Below, one piece after another: positions 1 through 11,519 of a stretch of DNA of 64,000 nucleotides. Both the position numbers and the translations under genes were made by a program. The DNA lies in the NCBI GenBank assembly GCA_949752745.1, contig OX457028.1:6816095-6880094 (forward strand), in the 5' to 3' direction. The stretch's first letter is position 1. Each line of letters opens with the position of its first letter. The stretch comes from Protula sp. h YS-2021. Taxonomy: Eukaryota; Annelida; Polychaeta; Sabellida; Serpulidae. Below the pieces are notes generated by a model. That model was not told the DNA's origin. It saw nothing but the letters and a program-made list of their open reading frames with translations, and did not search any database.

Positions 1-411
1 TTCCTCCATTTCGTACTGTGCTTCCTTCATATGGTACTGTGCTTTCACCATTTGGTACTGTGCTTCCTCCATTTGGTACTGTGCTTCCACCATTTGGTAC
101 TGTGCTTCCTCCGTTTGGTACTGTGCTTCCTGTATATAGTACTGTGCTTCCTCCATTTGGTACTGTGCTTCCACCATTTGGTACTGTGCTTCCTCTACTT
201 GAGGCTGTGCTTCCTCCATTTGTTGATGTGCTTCCTCCATTTGGTACTGTGCTCTCTCCATTTGGTACTGTGCTTCCTCCATTTTGTACTGTGCTTCCTC
301 TATATGGTACTGTGCTTCCTCTATATGGTACTGTGCTTCCTCTATATGGTACTGTGCTTCCTCTATATGGTACTGTGCTTCCTCCATTTGGTACTGTGCT
401 TTCCTTTGGTT
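1..411. repeat. 21-bp minisatellite
   Basis: About 19 tandem copies of a 21-bp unit (core GGTACTGTGCTTCCTCCATT with variants) run from the left edge, so the array may continue outside the window. The unit length is a multiple of three, so several frames stay open and read as a repeated heptapeptide of the type VLPPFGT. I see no splice sites or non-repetitive coding flank and treat it as non-coding; a repetitive coding exon cannot be excluded. Confidence 0.85.
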
Positions 412-1744
412 TTATGAGCACTCATTTTGGGCTTTCACGACATTTAACTAACTATATTAGTACTGAATGGACAGAGAGAAGTCTTTTTAGTACAAAGATC
501 AAGCAGCTGGGGAAAAAGAGTGATGTTGACACCTCGAGGAGAGCAGCATACCAGCAGCACCCCCACCCCCTCCCTCACCCTCTCACAGCAACGAGCCTCT
601 GATAGCGGAATACCATCACGACCACCCCCCTCCCAACCACCCCCCCCCCCTTACCCTCTCACAGCAACGGGCCTCTGAAGGCAACCTTACAATTTATTGC
701 TCAGTTCCGCAAATTCTGTCAAGATGCCTCAAGATGCTACCTATTTCCGTGATTACCGCTGGAAAAAAAATAGAAGCAGCCACAATGAAAAAAAATAAAC
801 AAACAACAACCACAACAATCCCATGTGTGATTACAGGGCATGCGAAATAACAAGCAGCTTTTATAGGACTTCTTTTTTTTTTTGTACTCTGCTCTTGCCA
901 CAGAAATCATTGATCTGGTAGAAGAAAGCGCGCACTGCCATTCTGCGGCTCAGTGATGCGGCGTCACTAATATAATTACAGAGCCAAGCAGCAAGCTGCG
1001 CCCCTTTTCAACAGCCTCTTACGCAACGACCCTGCCCCGTCTTCACTCCACGCCATAAATACCCACCGGTTGCTGGTGAACAAGATTTCAAAGCAATGCT
1101 TTCTACCATGCCCAGAGCTATATATATATATATATATAGTCTCGATTAAATCCCCTCCATGTACGGGATCCCCCAGCTGTGATATTTGACGGGTTGACTG
1201 AGCTTTTTGAGGGGCTCATCCACGCCAAGAACGTAACTGTAACATGTATTCGGGTTCTGAGAGTTCTTCAGCTATTCCCAACGACGTCAACCAGTGTGAC
1301 GTATAAACGTTACGTCATCAAACGTATAAACGTAGTGTGTTTCGCAAAGCGAGAACATTGACGGAACATATTCTGAAACTGATAGCTGTAGTTTTTGCCA
1401 TGCACCCCCTCCCCCCCCCCCCCCCCACCCTTCACCTGAACACTTGAAGCTTCACGCTACTGAAGCAGAACATCGCCTATTTATGTGTGCGCTTATCTGA
1501 GCAGCACTTTCAATCTTATCTGAGCAGTGTGCCGACAACAAACGGGTCGTGAGGGCTTCGCGTTTTACTCCTCCTCTGCTTAGCCTGTCTTTTCATTACG
1601 CTCTTCTGTGTTCCAGATAACTGGAATCAATGGTAGAACAAACTAGATAATTGACAGGGGGATGTCAATTTTTTACAGTTTTCTTCACTTATTTTCTTAC
1701 TCAATAACCTCTGCCGGCCCTTAAGGCGAACCATGCTTTGTTTG
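412..1744. other. No gene seen; low-complexity tracts
   Basis: Contains cytosine-rich tracts near 625-650 and 1388-1425, a short TA run near 1121-1138 and ordinary sequence. A short frame near 1171-1230 followed by a GTAAC donor-like site was considered but is not convincing. Confidence 0.6.
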
Positions 1745-1990
1745 TTGCCCGTCCTACACGCCTGAAGACCACACACGTGCTCATACGTCACGTGTCATAC
1801 AAGCCTAAACACCGCACACGTACTCCCAGGCCGCGTGTCATGCACGCCTAAACACCGCACACGTGCTCATACAAGCCTCAACACCGAACACGTGCTCACA
1901 AGCCGCGTGTCATGCACGCCTCAATACCGCACACGTGCTCAAAGACCGCATGTCATGCACCAACACCGCACACGTGCACACGTGCTCGAA
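1745..1990. repeat. About 43-bp minisatellite rich in CACGTG
   Basis: Five to six degenerate copies of a roughly 43-bp unit containing ACACCGCACACGTGCTC and GCGTGTCATGCACGCCT. The E-box-like palindrome CACGTG recurs in almost every copy. Confidence 0.75.
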
Positions 1991-2729
1991 TTCGTATATA
2001 TATGTATATATATATTCCAGAACAACGACGAATCATATTCTGGACTAGAGTTAGTCCCACTGCCCAGACAGCCCCGCAGTATGACATTTTATGATCTATC
2101 TGACAGCTTTCACTTAAGCACGAGGCTGGATGATTGCTATTGCAATCACACGTGATAAAGGAGCCCGCAGGACCAGCAGCTACGGGGTCTGTTGAGACTC
2201 CAACTGTCTATCAGTCTATGCCTACAGCGTTCTGTCTACAAAGACTTGATGTGATTTCACACACACACACTGCAACTGCTGTGTTAACATCGGATAGTTA
2301 CAGCTGGGGAGACCAAAAAAAAAACAATATCTCGATTGAGCCGTGTACGCAATGATGCACAGATTGTGTCCCACGTGACAACGCTTCAGGGAGCAGGGAC
2401 CCAGAGGGTATGTCTCTTAATAATGCATGTGTGAAAACACAAAGTGGGCGCGGGACAGGGCGGGCGGGAGGGGGAGCGGGGCGGGATATCAAGGAATAAA
2501 ACCACGTATAGGGAAGGTGTAATTCACTAAACGTTGATGAAATATTCATCAATGTCACCTTCTTTCTGCTTTTTGAAATTACAATTGCAATTGAAATTGC
2601 AAGCAACCATTTAACTAAACAAAGCCATGTCTGGATTTACCGGAAACCAGAATTACTGCTTTCCTTTTTTCCGTTCATTTCCATATCCCTTTATTCCCCT
2701 GCCATCTTCTCTTCCCCCCCCCCCCCCCG

Positions 2730-2760
<31 letters not shown>

Positions 2761-3376
2761 GTTTTTTTACCGTAGAAATACGCCACAAATTCCATTCACA
2801 TTTAGGCCCAATGTATAGAACCTTAAACAAACACCCTATTCCTTTAACTGACAGAACAGAGATGTCACGGGTGACACAAAGTACTTTACACACAGCTAAT
2901 CTATTCCGGCACAGGCTATGCTCAGCCGTAGAGGTCGGCTGTTGGACAACAACGATGCTCAGCCCCACTGTCACAGAGAAATGGGAGTGCTGGTAGTTTA
3001 TTTTAGAATACCTCAACATTTGACTTTATTCCGCAAATCAGAAAAAAAAACATCTAAATTCTCATTTGCTCGAGACATTTTTGTTTTACATAATGAACTT
3101 TTAAATACAAATCAAGATCCTCAATTTCTACTAATGTACTTTATAAAGCCGAGTAAAAGCAGTCAACGACATCGGTGCTACACTGTCACGAGACTACTGT
3201 CAACACAAAAGCTTTCGCCTGGGGGACGGGGTAGGGGTGGAGGCAATGATGTGACTTAATTGATCCAGTCTAGCCAATCAATCGCTTCCTAACCTGCAGC
3301 AAGTAGAAAACAGGCTGATCCGATCAAGCAGTCAATGCATCCTTAACGTGTCACTACTTCATCAACCAAGGCAAAG
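1991..3376. other. No gene seen; microsatellites
   Basis: Holds TA/CA-rich stretches, a C run followed by a CT dinucleotide run near 2716-2762, and unremarkable sequence. No splice-flanked coding segment or known protein motif was recognised on either strand. Confidence 0.6.
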
Positions 3377-3377
3377 A

Positions 3378-4919
3378 TCGGTCACCGTTAACTAGGTCAC
3401 TCTCCGGCCCAATCGGTCAACGTTAACTAGGTCACTCCCCGGCCCAATCGGTCAACGTTAACTAGGTCACTCCCCGGCCCAATCGGTCAGCGTTAACTAG
3501 GTCACTCCCCGGCCCAATCGGTCAGCGTTAACTAGGTCACTCCCCGGCCCAATCGGTCAGCGTTAACTAGGTCACTCCCCGGCCCAATCGGTCACCGTTA
3601 ACTAGGTCCCAATCCGACCCAATCGGAGACAGTTAACTAGGACACTTCCCGGCCTAATCGGGCACCGTTAACTAGGTCACTCCCCGGCCCAATCGGTCAC
3701 CGTTAACTAGGTCACTCCCCGGCCTAATCGGGCACCGTTAACTAGGTCACTCCCCGGCCCAATCGGTCACCGTTAACTAGGTCCCAATCCGACCCAATCG
3801 GAGACAGTTAACTAGGACACTTCCCGGCCTAATCGGGCACCGTTAACTAGGTCACTCCCCGGCCCAATCGGTCACCGTTAACTAGGTCACTCCCCGGCCT
3901 AATCGGGCACCGTTAACTAGGTCACTCCCCGGCCCAATCGGTCACCGTTAACTAGGTCACTCCCCGGCCTAATCGGGCACCGTTAACTAGGTCACTCCCC
4001 GGCCCAATCGGGCACCGTTAACTAGGTCTACTCCGGCCCAATCGGTCAACGTTAACTAGGTCACTCCCCGGCCCAATCGGTCAACGTTAACTAGGTCACT
4101 CCCCGGCCCAATCGGTCAGCGTTAACTAGGTCACTCCCCGGCCCAATCGGTCAGCGTTAACTAGGTCACTCCCCGGCCCAATCGGTCAGCGTTAACTAGG
4201 TCACTCCCCGGCCCAATCGGTCACCGTTAACTAGGTCCCAATCCGACCCAATCGGAGACAGTTAACTAGGACACTTCCCGGCCTAATCGGGCACCGTTAA
4301 CTAGGTCACTCCCCGGCCCAATCGGTCACCGTTAACTAGGTCACTCCCCGGCCTAATCGGGCACCGTTAACTAGGTCACTCCCCGGCCCAATCGGTCACC
4401 GTTAACTAGGTCCCAATCCGACCCAATCGGAGACAGTTAACTAGGACACTTCCCGGCCTAATCGGGCACCGTTAACTAGGTCACTCCCCGGCCCAATCGG
4501 TCACCGTTAACTAGGTCACTCCCCGGCCTAATCGGGCACCGTTAACTAGGTCACTCCCCGGCCCAATCGGTCACCGTTAACTAGGTCACTCCCCGGCCTA
4601 ATCGGGCACCGTTAACTAGGTCACTCCCCGGCCTAATCGGGCACCGTTAACTAGGTCACTCCCCGGCCCAATCGGTCACCGTTAACTAAGTCACTCCCCG
4701 GCCTAATCGGGCACCGTTAACTAGGTCACTCCCCGGCCTAATCGGGCACCGTTAACTAGGTCACTCCCCGGCCCAATCGGGCACCGTTAACTAGGTCACT
4801 CCCCGGCCTAATCGGGCACCGTTAACTAGCTCACTCCCCGGTCCAATCGGTCACCGTTAACTAAGTCACTCCCCGGTCCAATCAGTCACCGTTAACTAGG
4901 TCACTCTCCTACCCAATCA
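3378..4919. repeat. 35-bp satellite with higher-order structure
   Basis: About 44 head-to-tail copies of a 35-bp unit (core CGTTAACTAGGTCACTCCCC, then a GGCCCAATCGGTCAC-like half). A variant copy beginning GTCCCAATCC starts at 3606, 3781, 4235 and 4410. The pairs are spaced 175 bp (five units) and the pair itself recurs after 629 bp (18 units minus one base), so a block was duplicated as a higher-order repeat. Each unit carries the palindrome GTTAAC. Confidence 0.93.
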
Positions 4920-6939
4920 AAGTTATCTGACTGTATCTCACAGTCAATGTTTTTAAAACCGGCCGCCCTTGGGTACGGAGTTGGCAGGAAAAAGCATAAC
5001 CTAAACATGGAACAATTGAGGAAGATTAGACTGAACTCACTGCCCTTTTTTATACTCTCACTCCAATTTCCACATATACTTCCTCGATTAAAAATTAAGA
5101 GACATCCGGTCCACCTTTTGCCAAAGAATGGGCGGGAGAAGGGGATCCGAATGCGGGTGAGAATGTCCGTCAATTAATAAGTTTCTTAATCCTTTCTTAT
5201 ATAACCAGACGCGCAGTAATAAAATGCCTCGATCAGCCTTTCACCCCGACGGTAAGCTCCATTAATTAGCATCCGAAGGGGCTTCCTTTCATGGCCTAAA
5301 TTAAGTAAAGTTCGCACCGAAGCCAACCTGTCTGACTCGATGGCTAGAAATAATAAGCCACGACGTAGCCTTTTCTTTTCAAATAACAGCACCAAAGAGC
5401 ACTAAAGCAGATCGTAAAGCAAAAAAAAAAAAAAAAATCATTCCTTTATATGGCATGCTATGGTTTTACCTGTTCGTGCTCACGTTACGAAGTGTGGCCC
5501 AGTTTCCGGGGGTCGAATCGAATGGCGCCACATGTTTCCGGGGGTCGAATCGAATAGCGCCACATTAGCACATTAGCAAGGCTACGCGTAACTACACCGT
5601 CTGTAACATGCCACCCAGGGTATGTGAGAAGGGCTATTTTCAGCCACCACTCTAATCTCACACAGAACCCTTCCGTGAACCGCACAATGTAAACCACATC
5701 CTTCTTGACACATTAGGCGAGATTTACATGACGTCACACGGAAAATGTAAACCACTTTACACATTAAAGAGGCATGTTCAGATTTGTTTCATTAAATCAA
5801 GTATAAACTTGTCATCTCACGCCCTTCTTTTTAGCATAAGTGACGATTTCTCATTGGTTCTTCTATCTTCTTCTATTTTTGCTGAATTTGAGTGCAGTGT
5901 ATAAATCCACACCCTGAACTTCCGCTAAATCGGGGTTGGCTTTTATTTGACTAAAGTGGGCCGCCAAAACGATTCTGTGTATTTCCCATATCATATATTT
6001 ATAGCACATTTTTCTCATACATGTTGAATATGCAATGGCTTGGGGTCAAATATTTGGTGCAAATCCGGCGATGTTGGATTTAAATGGGTATGCAAGAGTA
6101 GCGGCAAGCAGTTCACCCGAGCCAGGTGGCGTCATATGCTCGTGACGTCATCCGCAGTACAATTGTCAAGAGTGCTGCGAAGCATGCAGTGTCTCAACGG
6201 GCACTAAATGACCAACGATGCCAGCTCATCAAGCATTCACCTCATCCAGGCCCGGAAATTTCCCCCAATAATTAGAAGTCGTTCTCCAATAATTGCTAAC
6301 AAACCCAGTCGTCAATATCTCCACTGTGGGCCACTTGATTACGTTTTGTCTTTAATGGGGCAGGATAAAAACTGTAAAAATGGCGCATTTGAAAAGCAGG
6401 CTTGCTCCAATGTGCCATATTGTATCGCGATTGCTACATCCTCGCCTCTCTTGCTTTTGTTTCCAAAGGGAGAAGGGACAGAGTGCTGGGTAAATATAGA
6501 CTCTAACGGTAGCTGGAAAAATGACATTATTGTTGGCGAAATCTAAGCACCCTGTAAATGGCCAGAAGGGCACTAGCTCCAGTCGTTTGTCAACATTCCC
6601 TATTTTATAACGCGAACACCTTTTCGACAGCCATATAAGAATGATATAACTATGTCGGGAATTTTTTTTTCTTTTTCGTGGAATTATAGTTAACTGACAT
6701 AAAATTTGCTTCAGTTTGCTAAAGAAATGTGTGTGCGGACTGATTTCTGCTTTGGTCTGCGGTGGAACAACATTAACGGCACTGCGGGGCTGACCGTTTT
6801 TCAGTCCTCACTACTTGAGTTTTCAGTCTCTGACATAAGGAACTAATTTGACCGAACATGCGCACTGTATCATGGGTACAAGTGAGAACATACCATTTGT
6901 CCCAAACAAACGGCAACTGTCCCAAACTGGATCACAGGC
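4920..6939. other. No gene seen; one 32-bp direct duplication
   Basis: Mostly unremarkable sequence. Positions 5503-5534 and 5535-5566 are adjacent near-identical 32-bp copies beginning TTTCCGGGGGTCGAATCG. An A run lies near 5420-5436. Open frames here are short and show no family motif. Confidence 0.6.
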
Positions 6940-7300
6940 AACAACTGTATTAGGGGTAACCACTGTATTACAACCGTAACGGGTAACCACTGCATTAGGG
7001 GTAACCACTGTATTACAACCGTAACGGGTAACAACTGTATTAGGGGTAACCACTGCATTACAACCGTAACGGGTAACCACTGTATTAGGGGTAACCACTG
7101 TATTACAACCGTAACGGGTAACCACTGTATTAGGGGTAACCACTGTATTACAACCGTAACGGATAACAACTGTATTAGGGGTAACCACTGTATTACAACC
7201 GCAACGGATAACATCTGTATTAGGGGTAACCACTGTATTACAACCGTAACGGGTAACAACTGTGTTACGTGTAACAACTGTATTATGGGTAACAAGTCAA
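6940..7300. repeat. 45-bp minisatellite
   Basis: About eight copies of a 45-bp unit built from two half-repeats, GGGTAACCACTGTATTA and ACAACCGTAAC. The unit is a multiple of three, which gives an apparent minus-strand reading frame of 15-residue repeats; this is a by-product of the repeat. Confidence 0.88.
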
Positions 7301-7689
7301 CATACCATTTATTCCAAACAAACGGCAACTCTCCCCGTTGGACATGAATACAGCGAGAAGAAAACGTTTTCAGCAACCGCTAAAATGTTTTAACACCTCT
7401 CAAATACCAGCTCTCTTTGGTTTTTCAGATGCACATTCTAAATGATCACATTTTGCTTATTTATGATTCCGAAGTGCAAAATGCAACTGTGGCAGTCAAT
7501 AATCTAGGTGTGTTTGTGGGGGGGGGGAGGGGGGAGGGGGGGAGGGGGAGGGGGGGGGAGGTCACAAGCTGCTTGCTTGTCTTTTTTCATGAATAAGTGT
7601 GTGTCATATTCGCATATTCGGGGACAATGTATTGTAGCAAGCACGGACCACAAGAGCGCAACACATTTTTCAGTCCCCCTCTAGTCACG
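7301..7689. other. No gene seen; G-rich tract
   Basis: A guanine-rich tract of about 45 bp (near 7516-7560) has several runs of four or more G on the plus strand and could form a G-quadruplex. Nothing else is recognised. Confidence 0.6.
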
Positions 7690-8557
7690 GTCAGAGGTTA
7701 TCCAGTAATGTGTGAGAGGTCATCCAGTTATGTGTGAGAGGTCATCCAGCCATGTCTTAGAGGTCATCCAGTCATGTGTTAGAGGTCATCCAAGCATCAT
7801 CTTGTTATGTGTTAGAAGTCATCCTGTGTTAGAGGTCATCTAATCACAGGGTTGAGATTTCGCGGTCGCCCGGTCGCCCGTGGCGACCAACTTTTGGCTC
7901 GGGCGACCAACTTTTTCGACTTGGTCGCCCGAGTGGCGACCAACTTTTTTCTGAGTATTTTCATGTAAATTTTGCAAAAATTGCGCCGGACGACTAATTT
8001 TTGTGCCGGGCGACTAACTTTTCAAAGCTGGTCGCCCGGAGGGCGACCAGAAAATTTTACGAAGTCTCAACCCTGTAATCATGTGTTAGAGGTCACCCAG
8101 TCATGTGTTAGAGGTCATCCAGTCATATATTAGAGGTCATCCAGTTATGTGTGAGAGGTCATCCAGTCATGTCTTAGAGGTCATCCAGTCATGTGTTAGA
8201 GGTCATCCAAGCATGTCTTAGACGTCGTCTTGTTATGTGTTAGAATTCATCCTGTCATATGTTAGAGGTCATCTAATCATGTGTTAGAGGTCACCCAGTC
8301 ATGTGTTAGAGGTCATCCAGTCATATATTAGAGGTCATCCAGTCATATATTTGAGGTCATCCAGTCATATATTAGAGGTCATCCAGTCATATATTAGAGG
8401 TCATCCAGTTATGTGTGAGAGGTCATCCAGTCATGGCTTACAGGTCATCCAAGCATGTCTTAGAGGTCATCTTGTTATGTGTTAGAAGTCATCTCGTCAT
8501 GTGTTAGAGGTCATCCACTCATGTGTTAGCGGTCATTCAGTCATATTTTAGAGGTTA
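7690..8557. repeat. 22-bp minisatellite
   Basis: About 29 degenerate copies of a 22-bp unit (core AGAGGTCATCCAGTCATGTG), interrupted once by a 229-bp inverted-repeat element at 7847-8075. Confidence 0.9.
7847..8075. mobile_element. MITE-like insertion inside the minisatellite
   Basis: A 229-bp segment begins CAGGGTTGAGA and ends with its complement TCTCAACCCTG; the terminal inverted repeats extend to about 17 bp. It is flanked on both sides by the hexamer TAATCA (7841-7846 and 8076-8081). The undisrupted array sequence at 8268-8300 shows the site without the insert, which supports a 6-bp target duplication. The interior repeats GGGCGACCA-type motifs in both orientations. There is no coding capacity. 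The superfamily is not certain; the CAGGG terminus is hAT-like, but hAT elements usually make 8-bp duplications. Confidence 0.8.
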
Positions 8558-8875
8558 CAGCGCAACGGCAACACGGCACACCTTCGTAAACTAAAATGTC
8601 CAGTTCAATTATCACAGGATCTTTACTGAATACGCGAATTTCATAGGACTTTTAGGAGAGTTGATTTTTAACCGTAATCAGGTGAGAACAAATGGCTGGA
8701 GTAATCCTTCGTCTCCTTCCCGTTCGTCCCACTCCAAAGGCGAATCACGTGGTTGTGACTTAAAGGGAAATGCGGGTATGTTACCGACAATTGACATTTT
8801 CTTCATACTTTCACAGTTTAATGCTTTGAGGGTATACATTTAAAAATTAAAAAGAACAAGTGGGTCAGTGAAACT
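8558..8875. other. No gene seen
   Basis: Unique-looking spacer between the 22-bp minisatellite and the pearl-like element; no coding or structural signal recognised. Confidence 0.5.
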
Positions 8876-10035
8876 GACTATGTCCCCCGCCGGCGTACAA
8901 TCCCAGTATTTGATTTTGTTAGGTTGGACTACAACCCTTCGTATCATATTCGTGAATTTTAAAATTCGAGCTGGGCCAATGTCCTTGGGCCAACATGGCT
9001 CATTTACAATACCAATTCTTATTACCACCCATACTACCTATGTGTATAACATTTTGCCAATTGTTTCAAAAAATGTAGGCTTGAGTGTGTTAATAAACTC
9101 ATTCCAGTATGTAAGGCTTGTGAAAATTTCTGAAGTTCAGCTGGGCCAATATCCTTGGGCCGACAGGGTTCATTTATAATACCGACCTTTGTTGGTTCCA
9201 ATACTTCCTATATCTAAAAGATTTCAACAATCGATCCAGAAATGTAGGCTTGAGTGTGTTAACAAACTCATTCAAATGAGTGAGGATTGGGAAAATTTGT
9301 GAAGTTCAGCTGGGTCAATGTCCTTGGGCCGACATGGCTCATTTACAACACCAAACCTTGTTGATTCCAATACTACTAATAGTAAAGATATCTTGCCAAT
9401 CGATGCAGAAATGTAGGCTTGAGTGTGTTAACAAACTCATTCCAGTATGTAAGGGTTGTGAAATTTTCTGAAGTTCAGCTGGGCCAATGTCCTTGGGCCG
9501 ACAGGGCTCATTTACAATACCGACCTTTGTTGGTTCCAATACTTCCTATATCTAAACGATTTCAACAATCGATCCAGAAATGTAGGCTTGAGTGTGTTAA
9601 CAAACTCATTCAACTGAGTAAGGATTGGGAAAATTTGTGAAGTTCAGGGGGGCCAATGTCCTTGGGCCGATAGGGCTCATTTACAATACCGATCCTTGTT
9701 CGTTTCAGTACTACCCATAGATGCAATATCTTAACAATCGTTGGAAAAATGTAGGCTTGAGTGTGTTAACAAACTCATTCGACTGAGTAAGGATTGGGAA
9801 AATTTGTGAAGTTCAGCTGGGCCAATGTCCTTGGGCCGACATGGCTCATTTACAATACCGATCCTTGTTCGTTCCAGTACTACCCATATATACAATATCT
9901 TAACAATCGGTGGAAAAATGTAGGCTTGAGTGTGTTAACAAAAAGGTGTCGACAGACGGACGGACAGACGGACAGACGGACGGACGGACAGACGGACGGA
10001 CAGACAAACCCGAAAACTATAGTCCCCCGGCGGGG
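8876..10035 (+). mobile_element. Pearl-like element with 169-bp tandem core
   Basis: Six copies of a core repeat are spaced exactly 169 bp: GTAGGCTTGAGTGTGTTAA-type blocks start at 9075, 9244, 9413, 9582, 9751 and 9920. The core is followed by a GACA/GACG tetranucleotide microsatellite (about 9950-10009) and an arm. Related motifs CTATGTCCCCCGCCGG (8878) and CTATAGTCCCCCGGCGGGG (about 10017) bracket the element. This order (arm, tandem core, ACGG-type microsatellite, arm) is the established architecture of bivalve pearl elements and related non-autonomous Helentron-like elements. There is no coding capacity, as expected. The family assignment rests on structure only. Confidence 0.7.
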
Positions 10036-10261
10036 AACTAACAAGTTTGTCCAAGGACAAAGTCCCAGCTTACGAAACGCAATAAGACCCATTCCAGCGT
10101 GCATGAGCGAAGGAATTTCCCTGAAATATCAAGCTTCAAAAGATGAGACGGCAAAGACCGATAAATGCATACAAAGATTTCTTTCCCAGAAAAATGGGGA
10201 ACAGATTTTTTGTATATCTGGTAGACTGGATAGTTTGCCATAGATACCTTCAAACAACGCT

Positions 10262-11152
10262 CGCATTTCGGACCAGTGCGCATATTTATGTAACTTGCCT
10301 CAATGCGCGGTTCTAATTCAGACAAGTGCGCATGTTTATTTAATTTGCGTTGATGCGCGGCTCTCATTTTGGAACAGTGCACATGTTTATTTAACTTAAT
10401 AAAGATTAATGCGCGGTTCTTATTCCAGACCAATGCGCATGTTTATTTTACTTTCGTACTTATTTTGGACAAGTGCACAAGTTTCCTTAGGTTGTCTTGA
10501 TGCGCGGTTCGCATTTCGGAAGAGTTTGCATGTTTATCTAACTTGCACGGTGCTTATTTTGGACGTGTGTATATGTTTATTTAACTTGCGATGGTGCGCG
10601 GTTTGCATTTTGGACCAGTGCGCATGTTTATTCAACTTGCGTTGATGAGCAGTTCGAATTTCGGGCCATTGCGCATATTTATTTAACTTGCGTTGACGCG
10701 CGGTTCGAATATCGGACCAGTGCGCACGTTTATTGAACTTGCATTGATGCGCGGTTCTTATTCTGGACCAGTAAAAATGTTTGTTTAACTTGCGTTGGCG
10801 CGTGGTTCACATTTCGAACCACTCCACACGTTTATTTAAGTGGCGTTGATGCGCGGTTCGAATTTCGGACCAGTGCGCATGTTTATTTAACTTGCGTTGA
10901 TGTGCGGTTGGCATTTCGGATCAGTGTGCATGTTTATTTACTTGTGTTGATGTGCGGTTCTTATTTCGGATCAGTGCGCATGTTTATTTACATTGTGTTG
11001 ATGTGCGGTTCTTTTTTCGGACCAGTGCGCATGTTTATTTAACTTGCGTTGATGTGCGGTTTGCATTTCGGATCAGTGCGCATGTTTATTTACCTTGCGT
11101 TGATGTGCGGTTCTTATTTCGGATCAATGCGCATGTTTATTTACTTGTGTTG
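10262..11152 (-). repeat. 51-bp tandem array, inverted copy
   Basis: About 17 degenerate copies of a 51-bp unit containing GCGCATGTTTATTTAACTTG and GTTGATGCGCGG. It is the reverse complement of the larger array at 47283-50070. The unit equals 17 codons, so apparent reading frames are repeat artefacts. The interval 10046-10261 is the flanking arm shared with 50080-50345. Confidence 0.9.
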
Positions 11153-11160
11153 TGTTGAGT

Positions 11161-11519
11161 TTTGGAACATCCTATCCAGAACACGGTACGATATTTGTCA
11201 AATAAAAATATATATGTAAAAACAGGAATTTTTCTCCAATTTAATTTGATATCAAAGAAAAGTAGAACTCCAAAATTTAAATAACGTCCTTTCTTATATG
11301 CACTTATCTCGAGCCTTTTGTTGCATACGATTACTTAAACGTGGATTCCTATCCAGGGTGGTACTAGGCCAGCGTTTAATTAAAAATCGATAAATGATCG
11401 GGTGAGGTATATCCAGACCGTGGATAGTCTACCCTGACAGGCGTACTTCAAATGCCCTGGTAAACTTCAAAGCGGGGGGTTCGTCAAAAATATGTGGACC
11501 CTAATTAATTTTAAATTGC
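11161..11519. other. Spacer, no gene seen
   Basis: AT-rich spacer between the 51-bp and 114-bp arrays; no feature recognised. Confidence 0.5.

Noticed and set aside
18..602. 194-codon frame with VLPPFGT repeats
   Set aside because: 21-bp minisatellite; the non-repeat tail shows no domain. Could be revisited if transcripts exist.
1171..1231. Possible short exon ending at a GTAACT donor
   Set aside because: The upstream acceptor lacks a pyrimidine tract and the roughly 18-residue peptide matches nothing I recognise.
3378..4919. Possible CRISPR array
   Set aside because: Units are contiguous with no unique spacers, and the DNA is from an animal; it is a satellite.
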